Below are positions 1 through 11,352 of a stretch of 64,000 bases of DNA, one piece after another (position 1 is the stretch's first letter; every line of letters starts with the position of its first letter). The notes under the pieces are model-generated. The model had not been told where the DNA came from, did no database searches, and worked only from the letters and a program-made list of their open reading frames with translations. The position numbers were made by a program, and so were the translations under genes. This DNA comes from Siphonodentalium dalli (taxonomy: Eukaryota; Mollusca; Scaphopoda; Gadilida; Siphonodentaliidae), in assembly GCA_032622095.1 (NCBI GenBank), contig CP136069.1:37424194-37488193 (forward strand). The letters run 5' to 3'.

Positions 1-114
1 TGCCCTAAGTAATCGACTCTTTAACTACCTATAGTTAATTTCCGACTAAATCCTGAAAAGTTACCCATAATTCTGCTGTGTTTAAGGAGTCGATTACTTA
101 GGGCATTACTGTAG
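1..114. mobile_element. Family A MITE, left-truncated by window
   Basis: Both termini are recognisable (TGCCCTAAGTAATCGACTC at the start, GGGCATTACTGTA at the end). The centre is reduced: left arm and loop sequence are mostly missing, so this is an internally deleted copy. Confidence 0.8.
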
Positions 115-139
115 CACCGGTGAACACTTACAAATAACG

Positions 140-506
140 GCCTAGCATCACTAAATTAACCCTCTTGGGACCTCATTCTGCTTAGGCCCTCATTGTCTGG
201 GAAGTATCTTTTGTCTCAAATTAACAGTGTTTTTAGTTACTTTTTCCCTTCTGTTCAGTTTCTTTTCCCCTAATTTGCAGAAGAAAATGCATAATCTAGA
301 TGACTATAATGGGTGAACACCATCAACTTCAAATGGGGAACTTCAATCTGATTCAAGGTCTCCCATAGCAGGTGACGCCTAAGTAGAATGAGGTCCTCAG
401 AGGGTGACTTTGGTGATACTAGCAAGATGTGTGGGATAGCGTCACTAAATTCACCCTCTAGAGACCTCATTCCGCAAATGTCAGACACACTATTTCAAGT
501 CTTGAT
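140..506. mobile_element. Family E hairpin element (partial left end)
   Basis: Left part begins within the first hairpin (CATCACTAAATTAACCCTC). It runs through the T-rich core and the second hairpin (AATGAGGTCCTCAGAGGGTG ... CTCTAGAGACCTCATT) to the terminal CACTATTTCAAGTCTTG. Abuts family B at TTAA 509. Confidence 0.65.
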
Positions 507-508
507 TA

Positions 509-602
509 TTAACCCTTTGAGTGCCAAGTCCGATTTTTGTATCAACCCATATACCCTGTACCATAGGTCGCCTCGCATATATAAGAGAATGCATTGGCCT
601 AA

Positions 603-646
<44 letters not shown>

Positions 647-748
647 ACAATTTTTTACAATTTTAATAATTTATTCTTATATTCTTTAACAGACTTATTT
701 TGTAGGTTTAGGGCCGATGAGATCGGCCCCTGGCACTAAAAGGGTTAA
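509..748. mobile_element. Family B TTAA MITE, short form
   Basis: TTAA-flanked element with ends CCCTTTGAGTGCCA and TGGCACTAAAAGGG. It carries a degenerate half of the shared palindrome, a 32-T tract (606-637) and the GGGCCGATGAGATCGGCCCC hairpin near the right end. Confidence 0.8.
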
Positions 749-1025
749 TGTATTTCTGAAACTAGATAGCTTGAGATAGAGAACACCAAAATGGCATTCA
801 CTTTTAGCTACATGTACCTGATTGACTCTTGTCCCGACTGGCCAGACTTTTTCATATACGGATAAATAAGATCCATCATAATCGATATCTGAGCGTCTGG
901 CAATCACCCGTATCATTTGACCGGTTGTAGCTGACAATATTTGACGTTAAAAGTTTGAGGTTGGAAGTTCTCGATATGAACCTCGCAATTGTTGCTCTCT
1001 AGACCGGTCACAAGCTGTGTCCATG
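749..1025. other. Unassigned intronic sequence
   Basis: No repeat family recognised. A minus-strand frame of about 80 codons (695-937) is open, with a possible GT end near 820, but it resembles no kinesin segment and is not called. Confidence 0.4.
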
Positions 1026-1125
1026 TACAGTAATGCCCTAAATAATCAACTCCTTAACTAAATCCTGAAAAGTTACCCATAATTCTGCTGTGGTTAAGGA
1101 GTCGATTATTTAGGGCATTACTGTA
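1026..1125. mobile_element. Family A MITE, internally deleted (100 bp)
   Basis: TACAGTAATGCCCTAAATAA at the left and AGGGCATTACTGTA at the right. The left arm jumps from CTCCTTAA straight to CTAAATCCTG, so the centre was lost. Confidence 0.85.
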
Positions 1126-1570
1126 CCATTAGAATGGTATTATAATGGCAAGGTTAACAGTAGTCAAGAAACAGGTGTGAAATATACAACGCTAATATTA
1201 CCACCAACTGTATGCGTGTCTGTGTATATCATCCAAGATAATTTTTTTCCGAGTGGCGATCGGTCACTCTCCGAATAATTATTCATGATTGGGATAGTTC
1301 GTGTGCCTACATATTATAAGCCTTAATCATCATGTTAAGAGCTATCCAATACCACCTTAAGTGCTCTATAAATTCTGGCTTAATTAAGCCCCCTTTCACG
1401 TTGATGAAGAGTTATTTTTTCAGCCTCTTTATGGTAGCGTGATGGAATTACTTACGGGAGATTATTAAGCTGTTGTCATTGGGATTGTCCACAAGTCGAT
1501 ACAAATGATTGCATCTGACAAATTATATCTCAATTGATCATTTTGTGAACGTTTTGTCATCATAGTCTGA
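1126..1570. other. Unassigned intronic sequence
   Basis: AT-rich, no gene and no copy of the named families seen. Confidence 0.4.
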
Positions 1571-1690
1571 TAATGCCTGAGTTTTAGTTTGCCTGTCATT
1601 TGCAGAATGAGTTCCCCAGAGGGTGAATTTAGTGATGCTATCCTGCATAGCAGCTAGCATCACTAAATTCACCGTCTGGGGACTCTGGGA
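1571..1690. mobile_element. Family E fragment (single hairpin)
   Basis: GAGTTTTAGTTTGCCTGTC then the hairpin AATGAGTTCCCCAGAGGG ... CACCGTCTGGGGACTC. Ends after one hairpin. Confidence 0.65.
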
Positions 1691-2059
1691 AATGGTAAAA
1701 TAATTCTTAAAATAATATAATAAATAAAAATTTCACTACATCCATATTCTATGAGTCAAATAGAAAACATTACGGCCAAACAAGCAATAAGTTACCTGAA
1801 GATTGTTGTGATAAAACATGGATATAAACTCAGTGCAATAGTTGATTCAAAATGTCTGTCACAGACAAAAGTGATGTCTGCATAGTCATGTGGTAAAGTT
1901 AAGATCCAAGCTTTACGTAGCTTTAACAAGGTTTTGATAAATTTCCAACCAAGGATTTCCAAACTTTGATGAAGGGTATATTTTTTCATTCAAAAAACTT
2001 GGTTCAAACCTTTGAAATCTTATGACTTCCTAGGATTTTCAAACTACTTTAAACAAGCA

Positions 2060-2640
2060 GTCGCAGACGGCGGTATCCCCCGCCGAAATGTGCAGTTGGG
2101 GAAGTGCATTCTCAATAATGTTTGCGTTCTCAGTATGTGCTAAACAAGAGGTGGGATTTTGTCAAAAAGCCTGGCTTGGGAACTCATTTTAGGTACTGGT
2201 CATGGGAATGAATATACCAATAAACAAAGTCCAATTACTCTGCTGAAAATATCCGGCCGGACCTCGTTCTAGATACTGGTCATGTGAACTCATAATCCAA
2301 AAATCTTTGAAATCCATTGACATTTGTGGAAATGAGCCACATATCTATGAAATCCGTTGAGATTTGTGGAAATGAGCCCTGTGACGTCGTCTATTTGCTA
2401 TTTGGTAAATTCGACAAAAATAATAAACAAAGTCCAATAACTTGGGTAAAAATATCTGGCCAGACCTGGCTTGCGAACTCATTCTAGGTAATGGTCAGGT
2501 GAACTCATATACCACAAATCTTTTAAATCCATTTACATTTGTTCAAGTTATGACTCTTACAAATTCGGGACGGACGGACAGATGGACGGACGGAACCCAT
2601 TACTATATCCCCCGCAAATTTTTAATTTGGCGGGGAATAA
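2060..2640. repeat. Old dispersed repeat with CCCGC(C) ends and GGACGGAC run
   Basis: ATCCCCCGCCGAAATG at 2074 and ATCCCCCGCAAATT ... GGCGGGGAATAAAA at 2607-2640 bracket two diverged internal copies of a ~260-bp block (AACAAAGTCCAATNAC repeats at 2222 and 2426). A GGACGGACAGATGGACGGAC run sits near the right end. Such tails are common in invertebrate dispersed repeats (family knowledge). Confidence 0.5.
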
Positions 2641-3019
2641 AAAGCTTGGATTTCTTTTTGCAAGGGAGATACTGCTCAATATTGGTTGGTTTCTGGGGGT
2701 TTAGTGATAAATTAGACTGATAAAACATGAAATACTAAGTATGGACTTTACATTACCCAGAATGCTATACTGCAACAGGGGAGATGCAAGAACTCTTTAT
2801 TTTTACCATACATGTAGTTAATTAGTTAATTGAGGTTTAATTAAAGTCACCTTCAACAGCTACATGTGTATGTTCATATCATGAGATATAAGAAAAGTTC
2901 TAAATTCAGACTACAGATTTCATTTATTGTTACATGCAGGAGAAAAAGGGACCATTATTTTTTCTCTCTGAGGCGATAATTTCTATCATATTCAATAAGC
3001 TTTTACAAGGAATACATAT
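2641..3019. other. Unassigned intronic sequence
   Basis: AT-rich; no gene or named repeat seen. Confidence 0.4.
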
Positions 3020-3471
3020 TTAACCCTTTACCCAACAAAACGGCCAAAAACGCCCAAATAAAGCTTCAACAGCCTAAAATATCTTTGGTCTGTCTCAATA
3101 ACACCATACAAATATGGATATCATTGGAACCGGTTCATTAACCACATTGCGATGGTTACAGTTATTCCCTGTGCCAATGCATTCTCTTATATATGCGAGT
3201 CGACCATAGGTCGCCTCGCATATATAAGAGAATGCATTGGCTTTAACACTTTTTACAATTTTTTCTTACATTCTTTAACAATTTTATAATTTTTTCTTAC
3301 ATTTTTTAACAAATATTTTTATAATATTTTTCTACATTCTTTGACAATTTTATCATTTTTAATATGTGTTAAGCCAATGCATTCTCTTATATATGCGAGG
3401 CGACCTATGGTTGACTCGCATATATAAGAGAATGCATTGGCACAGGGCCGTTCTGTTGGGTAAAGGGTTAA
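3020..3471 (-). mobile_element. Family C TTAA MITE, full length (C1)
   Basis: TTAA at both ends and inverted ends CCCTTTACCCAACA. It begins with the CGGCCAAA...AAATAAAGCTTCAACAGCC domain, then two copies of the shared palindrome separated by a T/A-rich spacer. Confidence 0.88.
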
Positions 3472-3609
3472 TATGTAGTTCAATGTATACTATACATATA
3501 CCATAGTACATGTATTTCGTGTAGTACATGTAATTCAAATAAATATCAAATTATTTTCATCTCTGAAACAGTCTGAAATATGATAAAAGCACCAAGTGCT
3601 CTGATTAAT

Positions 3610-3890
3610 TTAAATGTTCCATGACTGGAGTTTCCTGAAATTTTGTGAAAACCCTGTGCCAATGCATTCTCTTATATATGTGAGTCGCCCATAGGGAGCC
3701 TTGAATATATAAGAGAATGCATGGACGAACAATATTTACCTTGATCTTGTAAGCCAGTGAATTTTCTTATATATGCGAGGTTCCCTATGGGAGACTCACA
3801 TTATGAGATAATGCACTGGCACAGGATCGTTAATGCTGCACCAGCTTGAAAATTATGAGTCGCTTATAACCCTTTCTATACTACAGTTCT
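3610..3890. mobile_element. Family D remnant (D1)
   Basis: Contains TTCCTGAAATTTTGTGAAAACCCTGTG, a degenerate palindrome pair and the CTTGTAAGCCAGTG joint. The TTAA ends have decayed (TATAACCC at the right). Confidence 0.6.
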
Positions 3891-3929
3891 GCAGTGGTTA
3901 AGGAGTCTATTATTTAGGGCATTACTGTA
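3881..3929. mobile_element. Family A right-end remnant
   Basis: TTCTGCAGTGGTTAAGGAGT ... GGGCATTACTGTA; the left arm is missing. Confidence 0.7.
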
Positions 3930-3968
3930 TCTGATTAAAGTAAGCCCTTAACATGGTCTGATATAGAG

Positions 3969-4160
3969 TTCCCCCAAGTGATCCTGATTTCCCCCAGACA
4001 GAGTAACTATGATATCAAAGCTAGGAAGCCTTCGCATTCTCACATCAATGATTCATTCAAGAAACATTAAAAGTGTGTCACGTCTCAAGACAGAGGAATC
4101 TCAAATAACATTTAGCATCACAATGGTCCTCATCAAAAACAATCTCTATATATGGAGGTC
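3969..4160 (+). repeat. Direct duplication, copy 1 (pairs with 4845-5240)
   Basis: Shares AACTATGATATCAAAG, CATCAATGATTCATTCAAGA and AGTCTCAAGA-type blocks with 4845-4980 plus 5193-5240. This copy lacks the family A insertion. Confidence 0.75.
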
Positions 4161-4163
4161 AAA

Positions 4164-4512
4164 TAGTGTGTCTGTCATTTACAGAATGAGGTTCCCAGAG
4201 GGTGAATTTAGTGACGCTATCCCCCTGGGAACCTCATTGTTCCCAGAGGGTGAATTTAGTGACGCTATATGCCTCTGGGGACCTCATTCTACATAGGCCT
4301 CATCTTCTGGGAAGTATCTGTAGTCTAAAAATAACAATGTTTAGTTACTTTTTCCCTTCTAGGAAGTTTCTGTAACCCATAATTTGCAGAATATAAAATG
4401 CATAATCGATATTATAACTTATGGGTGAACATATCACCAACTTCAACTGGGGAACTTCAAACTGATCCTAGGTTTCCCATAGCAGTTTAGGCCAAAGCAG
4501 AATGAGGTCCCC
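4164..4512. mobile_element. Family E element, 3' truncated
   Basis: AAATAGTGTGTCTGTCATTT then hairpin AGAATGAGGTTCCCAGAGGG, a second half-hairpin and the core to GCAGAATGAGGTCCCC; it stops there. Confidence 0.7.
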
Positions 4513-4844
4513 AATGGCAGCCATTTGAATATTAATGATCAGGGATATGGCAACAAGGGAGAGGGATTTGTGGGTGTCTCACCACCCCCCTCCCCAACTT
4601 TGGCCAAAATGTTCAACAATTGGAAACTTCATGGTTGAAATTTGAATACTTTGAATTTGAATACTTTGAATCTCCGACATCTTCAACTGATTCAAAGGAT
4701 TTTGTAGTCAGTTTTTCCCATCTGGGAAGTTTCTGTAACCCATTATTTGCAGAAGATAAAATTACATGTAATTGCATGTTGTGTGATATTTGTTGTTCTA
4801 GTTAAAAAAAATGAATATTTTTCTATTTAGTGTTAGATCGAGTT

Positions 4845-5240
4845 GGTCCCAAGTATTCCAGATTTCACCCAGACAGAATAACTATGATATCAAAGGTAGG
4901 AAGCCTTCCCATTCTCACATCAATGATTCATTCAAGAATCATTAAAAGTGTGTCAAGTCTCAAGAGAGAGGGATCTCAAATACAGTAATGCCCTATCGAC
5001 TCCTTAACCACAGCAGAATTATGGGTAACTTTTTAGGATTTAATCGGAAATATGGCTTGTTGCCATTCATTGGAAAGCTCTCCCCGAGAGCTTTCCAATG
5101 AATGGCGACAAGCCATATTTCCGACTAAATCCTGAAAAGATACCCATAATTCTGGTGTGGTTAAGAAGTCGATTACTTAGGGCATTACTGTAGCATCACT
5201 ATGGTCCTCATCAAAAGCAACGATCTCTTTATCTGGAGGT
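4845..5240 (+). repeat. Direct duplication, copy 2, split by family A
   Basis: Second copy of 3969-4160. The element at 4981-5192 lies between CTCAAA and GCATCACTATGG. Confidence 0.72.
4981..5192. mobile_element. Family A foldback MITE, complete (A4, reference copy)
   Basis: About 210 bp made of two ~100-bp inverted arms: CAGTAATGCCCTA..., ACTCCTTAACCACAGCAG, AATTATGGGTAAC, AGGATTTAGTCGGAAATATG, GCTTGTTGCCATTCATTGG and a GAGAGCTTTCC centre. It is flanked by TA. CAGT ends plus TA duplication fit a Tc1/mariner-derived MITE. No coding capacity; a transposase must act in trans. Confidence 0.9.
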
Positions 5241-5516
5241 AAATAAAGGTTTTTATTATAAACATTGGCTGATTTTGGTTGATTTTTGACAGCGGTATTA
5301 CTACCATACTCATGTAATCCATTACAGTGAGCAGTTTTATAATTTATAAGAATGCTAATATTATTCTAAACATGCCAGGCATCAAAAGGAAAATATTCAG
5401 CTGTCCTCCTTTTATATCATCTCAAAGAAATCCATTTGAATATTACTCATGTCAAGACACCCACAAAAGGGCACCGCTAAAGGGATGATAAATGAAGCTT
5501 CAGTGTTTGCCAGCTA

Positions 5517-5546
5517 CAGTAATGATCTAAATAATCGACTCCTTAA
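5517..5546. mobile_element. Family A left-end remnant, cut by family B
   Basis: TACAGTAATGATCTAAATAA ... ACTCCTTAA. Its internal TTAA is the insertion site of the next element; the remainder of A is not found beyond it. Confidence 0.75.
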
Positions 5547-5788
5547 CCCTTTGAGTGCCAGGGGCCAATCTCATCGGCCCTAAACCTACAAAATAAGACT
5601 GTTAAAGTATATAAGAATAAATTATTAAAATTGTAAAAAATTGTAAAGAAAAAAAAATAAAATTGTTAGGCCAATGCATTCTCTTATATATGCGAGGCGA
5701 CCTATGGTCGACTCGCATATATAAGAGAATGCATTGGCACAGGGTATATGGGTTGATACAAAAATTGACCTGGCACTCAAAGGGTTAA
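5543..5788. mobile_element. Family B TTAA MITE (B2)
   Basis: CCCTTTGAGTGCCAGGGGCC ... CTGGCACTCAAAGGG between TTAA sites. Contains one intact shared palindrome around 5671-5738 and a T/A-rich spacer. Confidence 0.88.
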
Positions 5789-5805
5789 AGACATATTATG
5801 TACTT

Positions 5806-6145
5806 GTGCGGGTGCGTGAAACTGATAAGTTAGTATTCAGGTGCTAACTATGCCAACTGGAGGAATGTAGCATTCTACTAACATCACCGAAAATCTCAAG
5901 CAAATCAACCGTACCACTCCATATAAAACATTGTCTGAAATACGCTAAATTGTAAATATTTACTACTCGAATCGGGACGCTTCTATCGGCAATAAACTAA
6001 AGAAAACGATTTCGCCATCGGCAGTCACTGCATTTAATTAATATATAAGAATGATGGTGTGTGTTGTCAATTTAGATATAATATTTGTAAAAATATAACT
6101 AGTTTGAACAAGATTATTCTCCATTTCTATTTGATCACCCTATCA
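5806..6145 (+). repeat. Repeat H, copy 1
   Basis: Matches 60425-60712 and the reverse complement of 58790-59105: GGAATGTAGCATTCTACTAA, ACCACTCCATA, ATATATAAGAATGA. An unclassified dispersed repeat of ~300 bp. Confidence 0.7.
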
Positions 6146-6159
6146 GAGAGTTTCACATC

Positions 6160-6302
6160 ACATCACAGCAGAATTATGGATAATTTTTCAGGATTTAGTC
6201 GGAAATATGGCTTGTTGCCATTCATCGGAAAGCTCTCAGTTAAAGTCAGTTTATGGGTAATTCTGCTGTGGTAAAAGAGTCGATTATTTAGAGCATTACT
6301 GT
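6160..6302. mobile_element. Family A copy lacking left terminus
   Basis: Starts at CACAGCAGAATTATGG, keeps the centre, has a partly deleted right arm and ends AGAGCATTACTGTA. Confidence 0.75.
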
Positions 6303-6313
6303 AACACTGACTC

Positions 6314-6768
6314 AAGAAGCAAGCCTTGAAATAATGTATCTGTCATTTGGAGAATGAGGTCCCAGAGGGGGGGTTAATTTAGTGACGCTATCCTGCACAG
6401 TGGGCTAGCATCACCAAATTCACCCTCTGGATATCTCATTCTGCTTAGGCCTCATCTTCTGGGAAGTATCTATGGTATCAAATTAACATTGTGTTTAGTT
6501 ACGTTTTCCCTTCTGGGAAGTTTCTATATCCTTTAATTTGCAGAATATCAAATCCACAATTGAGGCGCCCAATGGGTAAACGTCACCAACTTCAACTGGG
6601 AAATTCAATCTGATCCTAGTTCTACCATAGCAGTTGATGGCCTAATCAGAATGAGGTCCCCAGAGGGTGAATTTAGTGATGCTAGCCCGCAAAGCGGGAT
6701 AGCGTCACTAAATTTACCCTCTGGGGACCTCATTCTGCAAATGACAGACACACTATTTGCAGGCTTGT
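6314..6768. mobile_element. Family E element, near complete
   Basis: CAAGCCTTGAAATAATGT...TTTGGAG, first hairpin, core, second hairpin and terminal GACACACTATTTGCAGGCTTG. Two AATGAGGTCCC hairpins are visible. The TSD is unclear. Confidence 0.78.
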
Positions 6769-7264
6769 GATGAATGCAACGCTTGCAATGCAGTAGCTAA
6801 ACACCTTAATCAACGGGATCATGCTAACTTTTCCTGATCCAGCTAAATAGTGTTCCTTTCTTCCCTACAGACACGTCACATTGATACATGTAATTACTTC
6901 ACAGAGAAAACGAGGAATCATTTCTAATGTCTGTAGAATGATTCTAATTATAGGAAGTGACAGCAATCCTCAAAGCGGGAGCCAATATTTCCGAGTACAG
7001 TCTGCGATATTATTGGAATTATTGTGCTAGATGACTGGACATTTCACGCAGTAGTAACCAATGATATCCTTCACATATATATGCAATATCATGGCTTTAT
7101 ACTATGAGGAGCATCATATTCACCAATCAATTCAAGCCGGCCAACCTGAAGTGATGACTCCATAAATTGCTTTATGCCAAAGAAACCAAATTGTATATGG
7201 TTGGGGTCTCCCTACCGACCCTATTATAACCCTTTCCTGTACCAGTGCATTCTCTTATATATCC

Positions 7265-7660
7265 ATGGTGCACTACCTCTATTGCCTACATAAAGCCTGC
7301 CTAATAAACGTTACGTTTATTATGTCAAAGTAGCTTTATTAGGTCAACGTAGATTTATTAGGTTAGTACTACTTTCATGACGTGATTGTATATGCAAATT
7401 GCGCAGGTAACTAGGGACGTCAACCGACCTGATTGACGTCATTGTGATTTTGGGACCTTTTTATCGTCCATAATTCACGGCAATTGATACAAAATTCGTA
7501 ATCGGATATGTGTTTTTGCTCTAAAACATCTATAAACCATTAGCTAAATGCTAGCTTAGAACAACTATTAAAATAACCCAATGAACTATTTCGCTCTAAG
7601 CTGCACTCAGGTTTTGCCATGTCATGAATGCTAATTAGTTTGCTTGACCTAATAAATAAT
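7265..7660. repeat. Possible decayed element with CCTAATAAA repeats
   Basis: CTAATAAACG, TTTATTATG, TTTATTAGG (twice) and GACCTAATAAATAA cluster at both sides of a ~350-bp core with several GACGTCA-like words. This looks like subterminal repeats of an old element. Ends are not defined. Confidence 0.3.
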
Positions 7661-7779
7661 TGTAAGGGCATCATCGAAGTAATGAATGTAAAACTGAGGA
7701 AAATGACAGATTTGTCGCACAAAATGCATTCGGCAGAGCCTCGCCCAATAGATGCTCAAATCCCCCTCACGGACATAAA

Positions 7780-7990
7780 CAGTTTAAGCAACGACACCAG
7801 CTGCATATTCTATATATATGCGACTCCACGTAGGGAGAATACACTGGCTTACAAGGTCAATGTAAATATTGTTAGGCCAATGTATATATTCTCTTATATA
7901 TGTGCGGGAGACTCCCATATATAACAGAATGCACTGGCTTACAAGGTCAAGGTGAATATTGTTAGACCAATGTATTCTCTTATAACCAGA
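7780..7990. mobile_element. Family D remnant
   Basis: Repeated CACTGGCTTACAAGGTCAA joints and degenerate half palindromes (TATATATGTGCGGGAGACTC). No TTAA ends left. Confidence 0.5.
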
Positions 7991-8280
7991 TGGACAAATA
8001 GACATACAGTAATGCCCTAAATAATCGACTCCTTATCCACAGCATAATTATGGGTAATGTGTCAGGATTTAGTCGGAAATATGGCTTGTTGCCATTCATT
8101 GGAAAGCTCTCAGTGAGAGCCATAATTCTGCTGTGGTTAAGGAGTCGATTATCTAGGGCATTACTGTATCGAGTGTATGAGGATTCCTATTGAAGGCTTG
8201 TGTCTAATTGAGGGACAGGGTTGTCCATAAAGTAACAAAGTCAATTAACGTTGCTGTTACTATTGAGATAGGATTGTCAA
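7982..8280 (+). repeat. Direct duplication, filled copy (pairs with 9168-9275)
   Basis: AACCAGATGGACAAATAGAC, CTAATTGAGGGACA and AAAGTAACNAAGTCAAT are shared with 9168-9275. A family A element sits inside this copy only. Confidence 0.75.
8005..8168. mobile_element. Family A MITE with proven TA target (A7)
   Basis: CAGTAATGCCCTAAATAATC ... GGGCATTACTG between TA and TA. The duplicated flank at 9168 reads GACATATC without insert. The right arm is shortened by an internal deletion. Confidence 0.9.
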
Positions 8281-8352
8281 CTGACAGCAGTCTACAATTT
8301 CTCTGGCACGACAATGCAGTAATATGAAAGGTACTATTCTATGGTATCCTTA

Positions 8353-8797
8353 TTAACCCTTTCAGTGCTAGGGGCCGATCTCATCGGCCCTAATTTACAG
8401 TCTGTAAAATCAGCCCTAAAAACAATTAAATTTTTTGGGTTGAATTTTTTTTGGGTATGCTTAAGCATGCTATATCGAATTTAAAAACAAACTGGATAAA
8501 ACCTTAGGGGCATGTTATAACTCAAAACTATCACCAAGTATTCATAGTAATAATTTTTATGCCCATGAAAAACGTAAGATTCCCTGGCACTAAACCTACA
8601 AAATAAGTCTGTTAAAGAATATAAGAAAAAATTATTAAAATTGTAAAAAATAATAACAAATGATGAAAAATTGTTAGGCCAATGCATTCTCTTATATATG
8701 CGAAGCTACCTATGGTCGACTCGCATATATAAGAGAATGAATTGGCAAAGGGTATATGGGTCGATACAAAAATTGGATTTGGCACTGAAAGGGTTAA
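8353..8797. mobile_element. Family B TTAA MITE, long form (B3)
   Basis: TTAA-flanked, ends CCCTTTCAGTGC and GGCACTGAAAGGG. The long form adds a ~200-bp segment with GGTATGCTTAAGCATGC and CACCAAGTATTCATAGTAA, also present at 22571 and 33122. Confidence 0.85.
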
Positions 8798-8844
8798 TGA
8801 TCTGTCCCGCCCCCTATATATAAGTTCACACATCAGACCCTATT

Positions 8845-9094
8845 TTAACCCTTTCTTCACGGGGGCTTGGTGCAGCATTAAAGATCCTGCGCCAGTGCAT
8901 TCTCTTATATATGTGATTCTCGCATAGGGAGCGGGTCCTCGCATATATGAGAATGCAGTGCCTTACAAAGTCAATGTAAATATTGTTATTCTCTTATACA
9001 TGTGAGGTGCTCTATGGGAGACTTGCATATATAAGAGAATGCACTGGCACAGGGTTTTAGCAAAATTTCAGGAAGCTCATCATGGAAGGGTTAA
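8845..9094. mobile_element. Family D TTAA element (D3)
   Basis: TTAACCCTTTCTTCACGG...CATTAAAGATCCTGCGCC to TTTCAGGAAGC...GGAAGGGTTAA, with two degenerate palindromes and a CTTACAAAGTCAATG joint. Confidence 0.75.
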
Positions 9095-9167
9095 CCCTTT
9101 CTGTACTAAATGGATTTTCTCATTTAGTTACAGAAGTATTCATTTTATATCGAGGGATTTTCAAGAA

Positions 9168-9275
9168 ATATAACCAGATGGACAAATAGACATATCAAAT
9201 TAAGTGCAGGCTTGTAGCTAATTGAGGGACATGGTCGTAATAAAGTAACGAAGTCAATGAGCAATTTGCTGTTAT
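9168..9275 (+). repeat. Direct duplication, empty copy
   Basis: Unoccupied counterpart of 7982-8280. Confidence 0.75.
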
Positions 9276-9350
9276 GTTTAAAGATGATAAATCCGAATTA
9301 ACGCTCGCAAATAACTATTTCTTTGGCTTCGCGGGTAAAAAATATTTGAT
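9275..9350. repeat. Short repeat shared with 59137-59210
   Basis: AAATCCGAATTAACGCTC and GGTAAAAAATATTTGATT occur in both places in the same orientation. Unclassified. Confidence 0.6.
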
Positions 9351-9447
9351 TCGAGTCGAGAAAACCTCCCATCAAAGATGAGAGTGATTAAATAAGTTCA
9401 CACATCAGACTCTATCTTATTTTGGACTCCATAATCAATCAGGAGCA

Positions 9448-9553
9448 GAGCTTTCCAATGAATGGCAAGAAGCCACATTTCCGACTAAATCCTACTAAAA
9501 TTACCCATAATTCTGCTTTGGTTAAGGAGTCAATTATTTAGGGCATTACTGTA
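9448..9553. mobile_element. Family A right half
   Basis: GAGCTTTCCAATGAATGGC to GGGCATTACTGTA; left arm absent. Confidence 0.8.
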
Positions 9554-10037
9554 TGTAAATTAAGTCATACAAAGATGTACATGTAGTTCGTTAAACTGTT
9601 ATTGATAAGAACAACATTAAATAGCAGAACAGATTTGTTCTAAATTCATTATCAATAATCCTCCAGTTACAAGATTACGCATGTTGAAATCATTGTTTTT
9701 AAACATTTACTGTAACAGTGCAGTCAGTAATGTCAACAAATAAACACTGTGATTTGTTAAGGTATCCTGGTATCCAAAACAAAAGAAATAGTACTTATAA
9801 TAAGTATCTCTAAAATGCAGAAACATTGATTATGATAAGATAAATGGGGTGCTATGCATGTATTCTCCCATCCATTTATAAAAGAATACATTGGAACTGT
9901 CTATTATTCATTTGGATGGTATTTAGGTAATAGAAGCAGATAACAGACAGATAAACAGAGCAGAATGATTCATATGGTGGGAAATGATCAGAGGTTACAT
10001 TGGTTGAACTTATTATTTGAACATTTCCAAAGGAAAC
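9554..10037. other. Unassigned intronic sequence
   Basis: AT-rich, no gene or named repeat found. Confidence 0.4.
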
Positions 10038-10233
10038 TACAGTAATGCCCTAAATAATCGACTCCTTAACCACTGCAGAATTATGGGTAATTTTTCAGGA
10101 TTTAGTCGGATATATGGCTTGTTGCCATTCATTGGAAAGCTCTCACTGAGAGCTTTCCGATGAATGGCAACAAGCCATATTTCCGACTAAATCCTGAAAA
10201 ATTACCCATAATTCTGCAGTGGTTTTAAAAGGA
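10038..10233. mobile_element. Family A MITE, right end broken
   Basis: Intact left arm and centre. The right arm decays after AATTCTGCAGTGG; the terminal TACTGTA is missing. Confidence 0.82.
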
Positions 10234-10630
10234 GTCGAAGAGTTAACGAAGCTGCCCAGTTTGTTTTGGTCATTCAAACTGGATCACTACTGGGCCTTCT
10301 GAACGATGTTCAAGGCAATTGTAATGATAAGCTTGTGTGAGCTTATTCACACGTCTAACTTTGCATTGGTTTAACTCGCTTGACACGGCGGTCAAGCTTC
10401 ACTCCATTCTTGGAAGTTCCACGTTGTATAATAATAATAATGCTTATAATAATTGTAACACTATAATATTCGTCATTTCATAATATCTTCTTATTTGTTA
10501 TATATAACTGATCATCTACGAACGATATGTATTGCTACACTTCAGTTTTGTCCATTAAAGTTTACATATAACACCATGCATTCGTTATAGTTATTCCATA
10601 TATATTTTATGTTCGGTCGAGCTACTAGTT

Positions 10631-10738
10631 GAGAGCTTTCCGATGAATGGCAACAAGTCATATTTCCGACTAAATCCTGAAAAGTTACCCATAATTCTGC
10701 TGTGGTTAAGGGGTCGATTACTTAGAGCATTACTGTAA
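10631..10738. mobile_element. Family A right half
   Basis: GAGAGCTTTCCGATGAATGG to AGAGCATTACTGTA. Confidence 0.8.
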
Positions 10739-11345
10739 TTTATCTGTTCCATCATTTATGGCAACCTCTGAATAAAAGAGACGCTTTTCTGGAAATTGTC
10801 ACCTCATACTTCTGGAGCCCATGACGAACAGAAATAAATTGGCCGCACTGAATTGAATGTCAACATTCTCTGTCTGGATATGAAGTACCATTCTGAGAGA
10901 TGACACCACTTTTTCCGTCTTCTTTATTAACATCTGCGTCTCCTTGTATTTAGTTCTGTCAGATCTGACATCGAAGCTTTCTGGCCCTTCTCATCAGTGA
11001 AAGCCTCTGTCTACAGCGTTGTTAAGTATTTGTCAGGCAGAGACAGAAAAGCTTTCTTGCCCCTCATCAGAGAGGGAGCTGGTCTATAATGGTATTTAGT
11101 ATACGTTGGAAGACTGAGCCGCTCCCACTCGAGATATTTGGAGTGTCCATTGATACGACGGTGAATCAATATCAGCGCTGACCGGCGGCACTTAGATCAT
11201 TGCCACCAAGAAGCTGCATCAATTTAGAATCCATTTTTTTTCTTTTTGCAGCTGACGTACGTCCTCCAACGATAGCTTTCAAGTCTGATAACGGTCTAAG
11301 GACCTCCATTGTTACTTCTCAAAGGAAAGTGTATCAGACCAAGTC
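10739..11345. other. Unassigned intronic sequence with a short duplication
   Basis: AAGCTTTCTGGCCCTTCTCAT near 10974 recurs as AAGCTTTCTTGCCCCTCAT near 11050. No gene seen. Confidence 0.45.
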
Positions 11346-11352
11346 TGAGATT

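Noticed and set aside
695-937. Minus-strand 80-codon frame as a further exon
   Set aside because: The acceptor tract is poor and the peptide fits no part of the kinesin motor.
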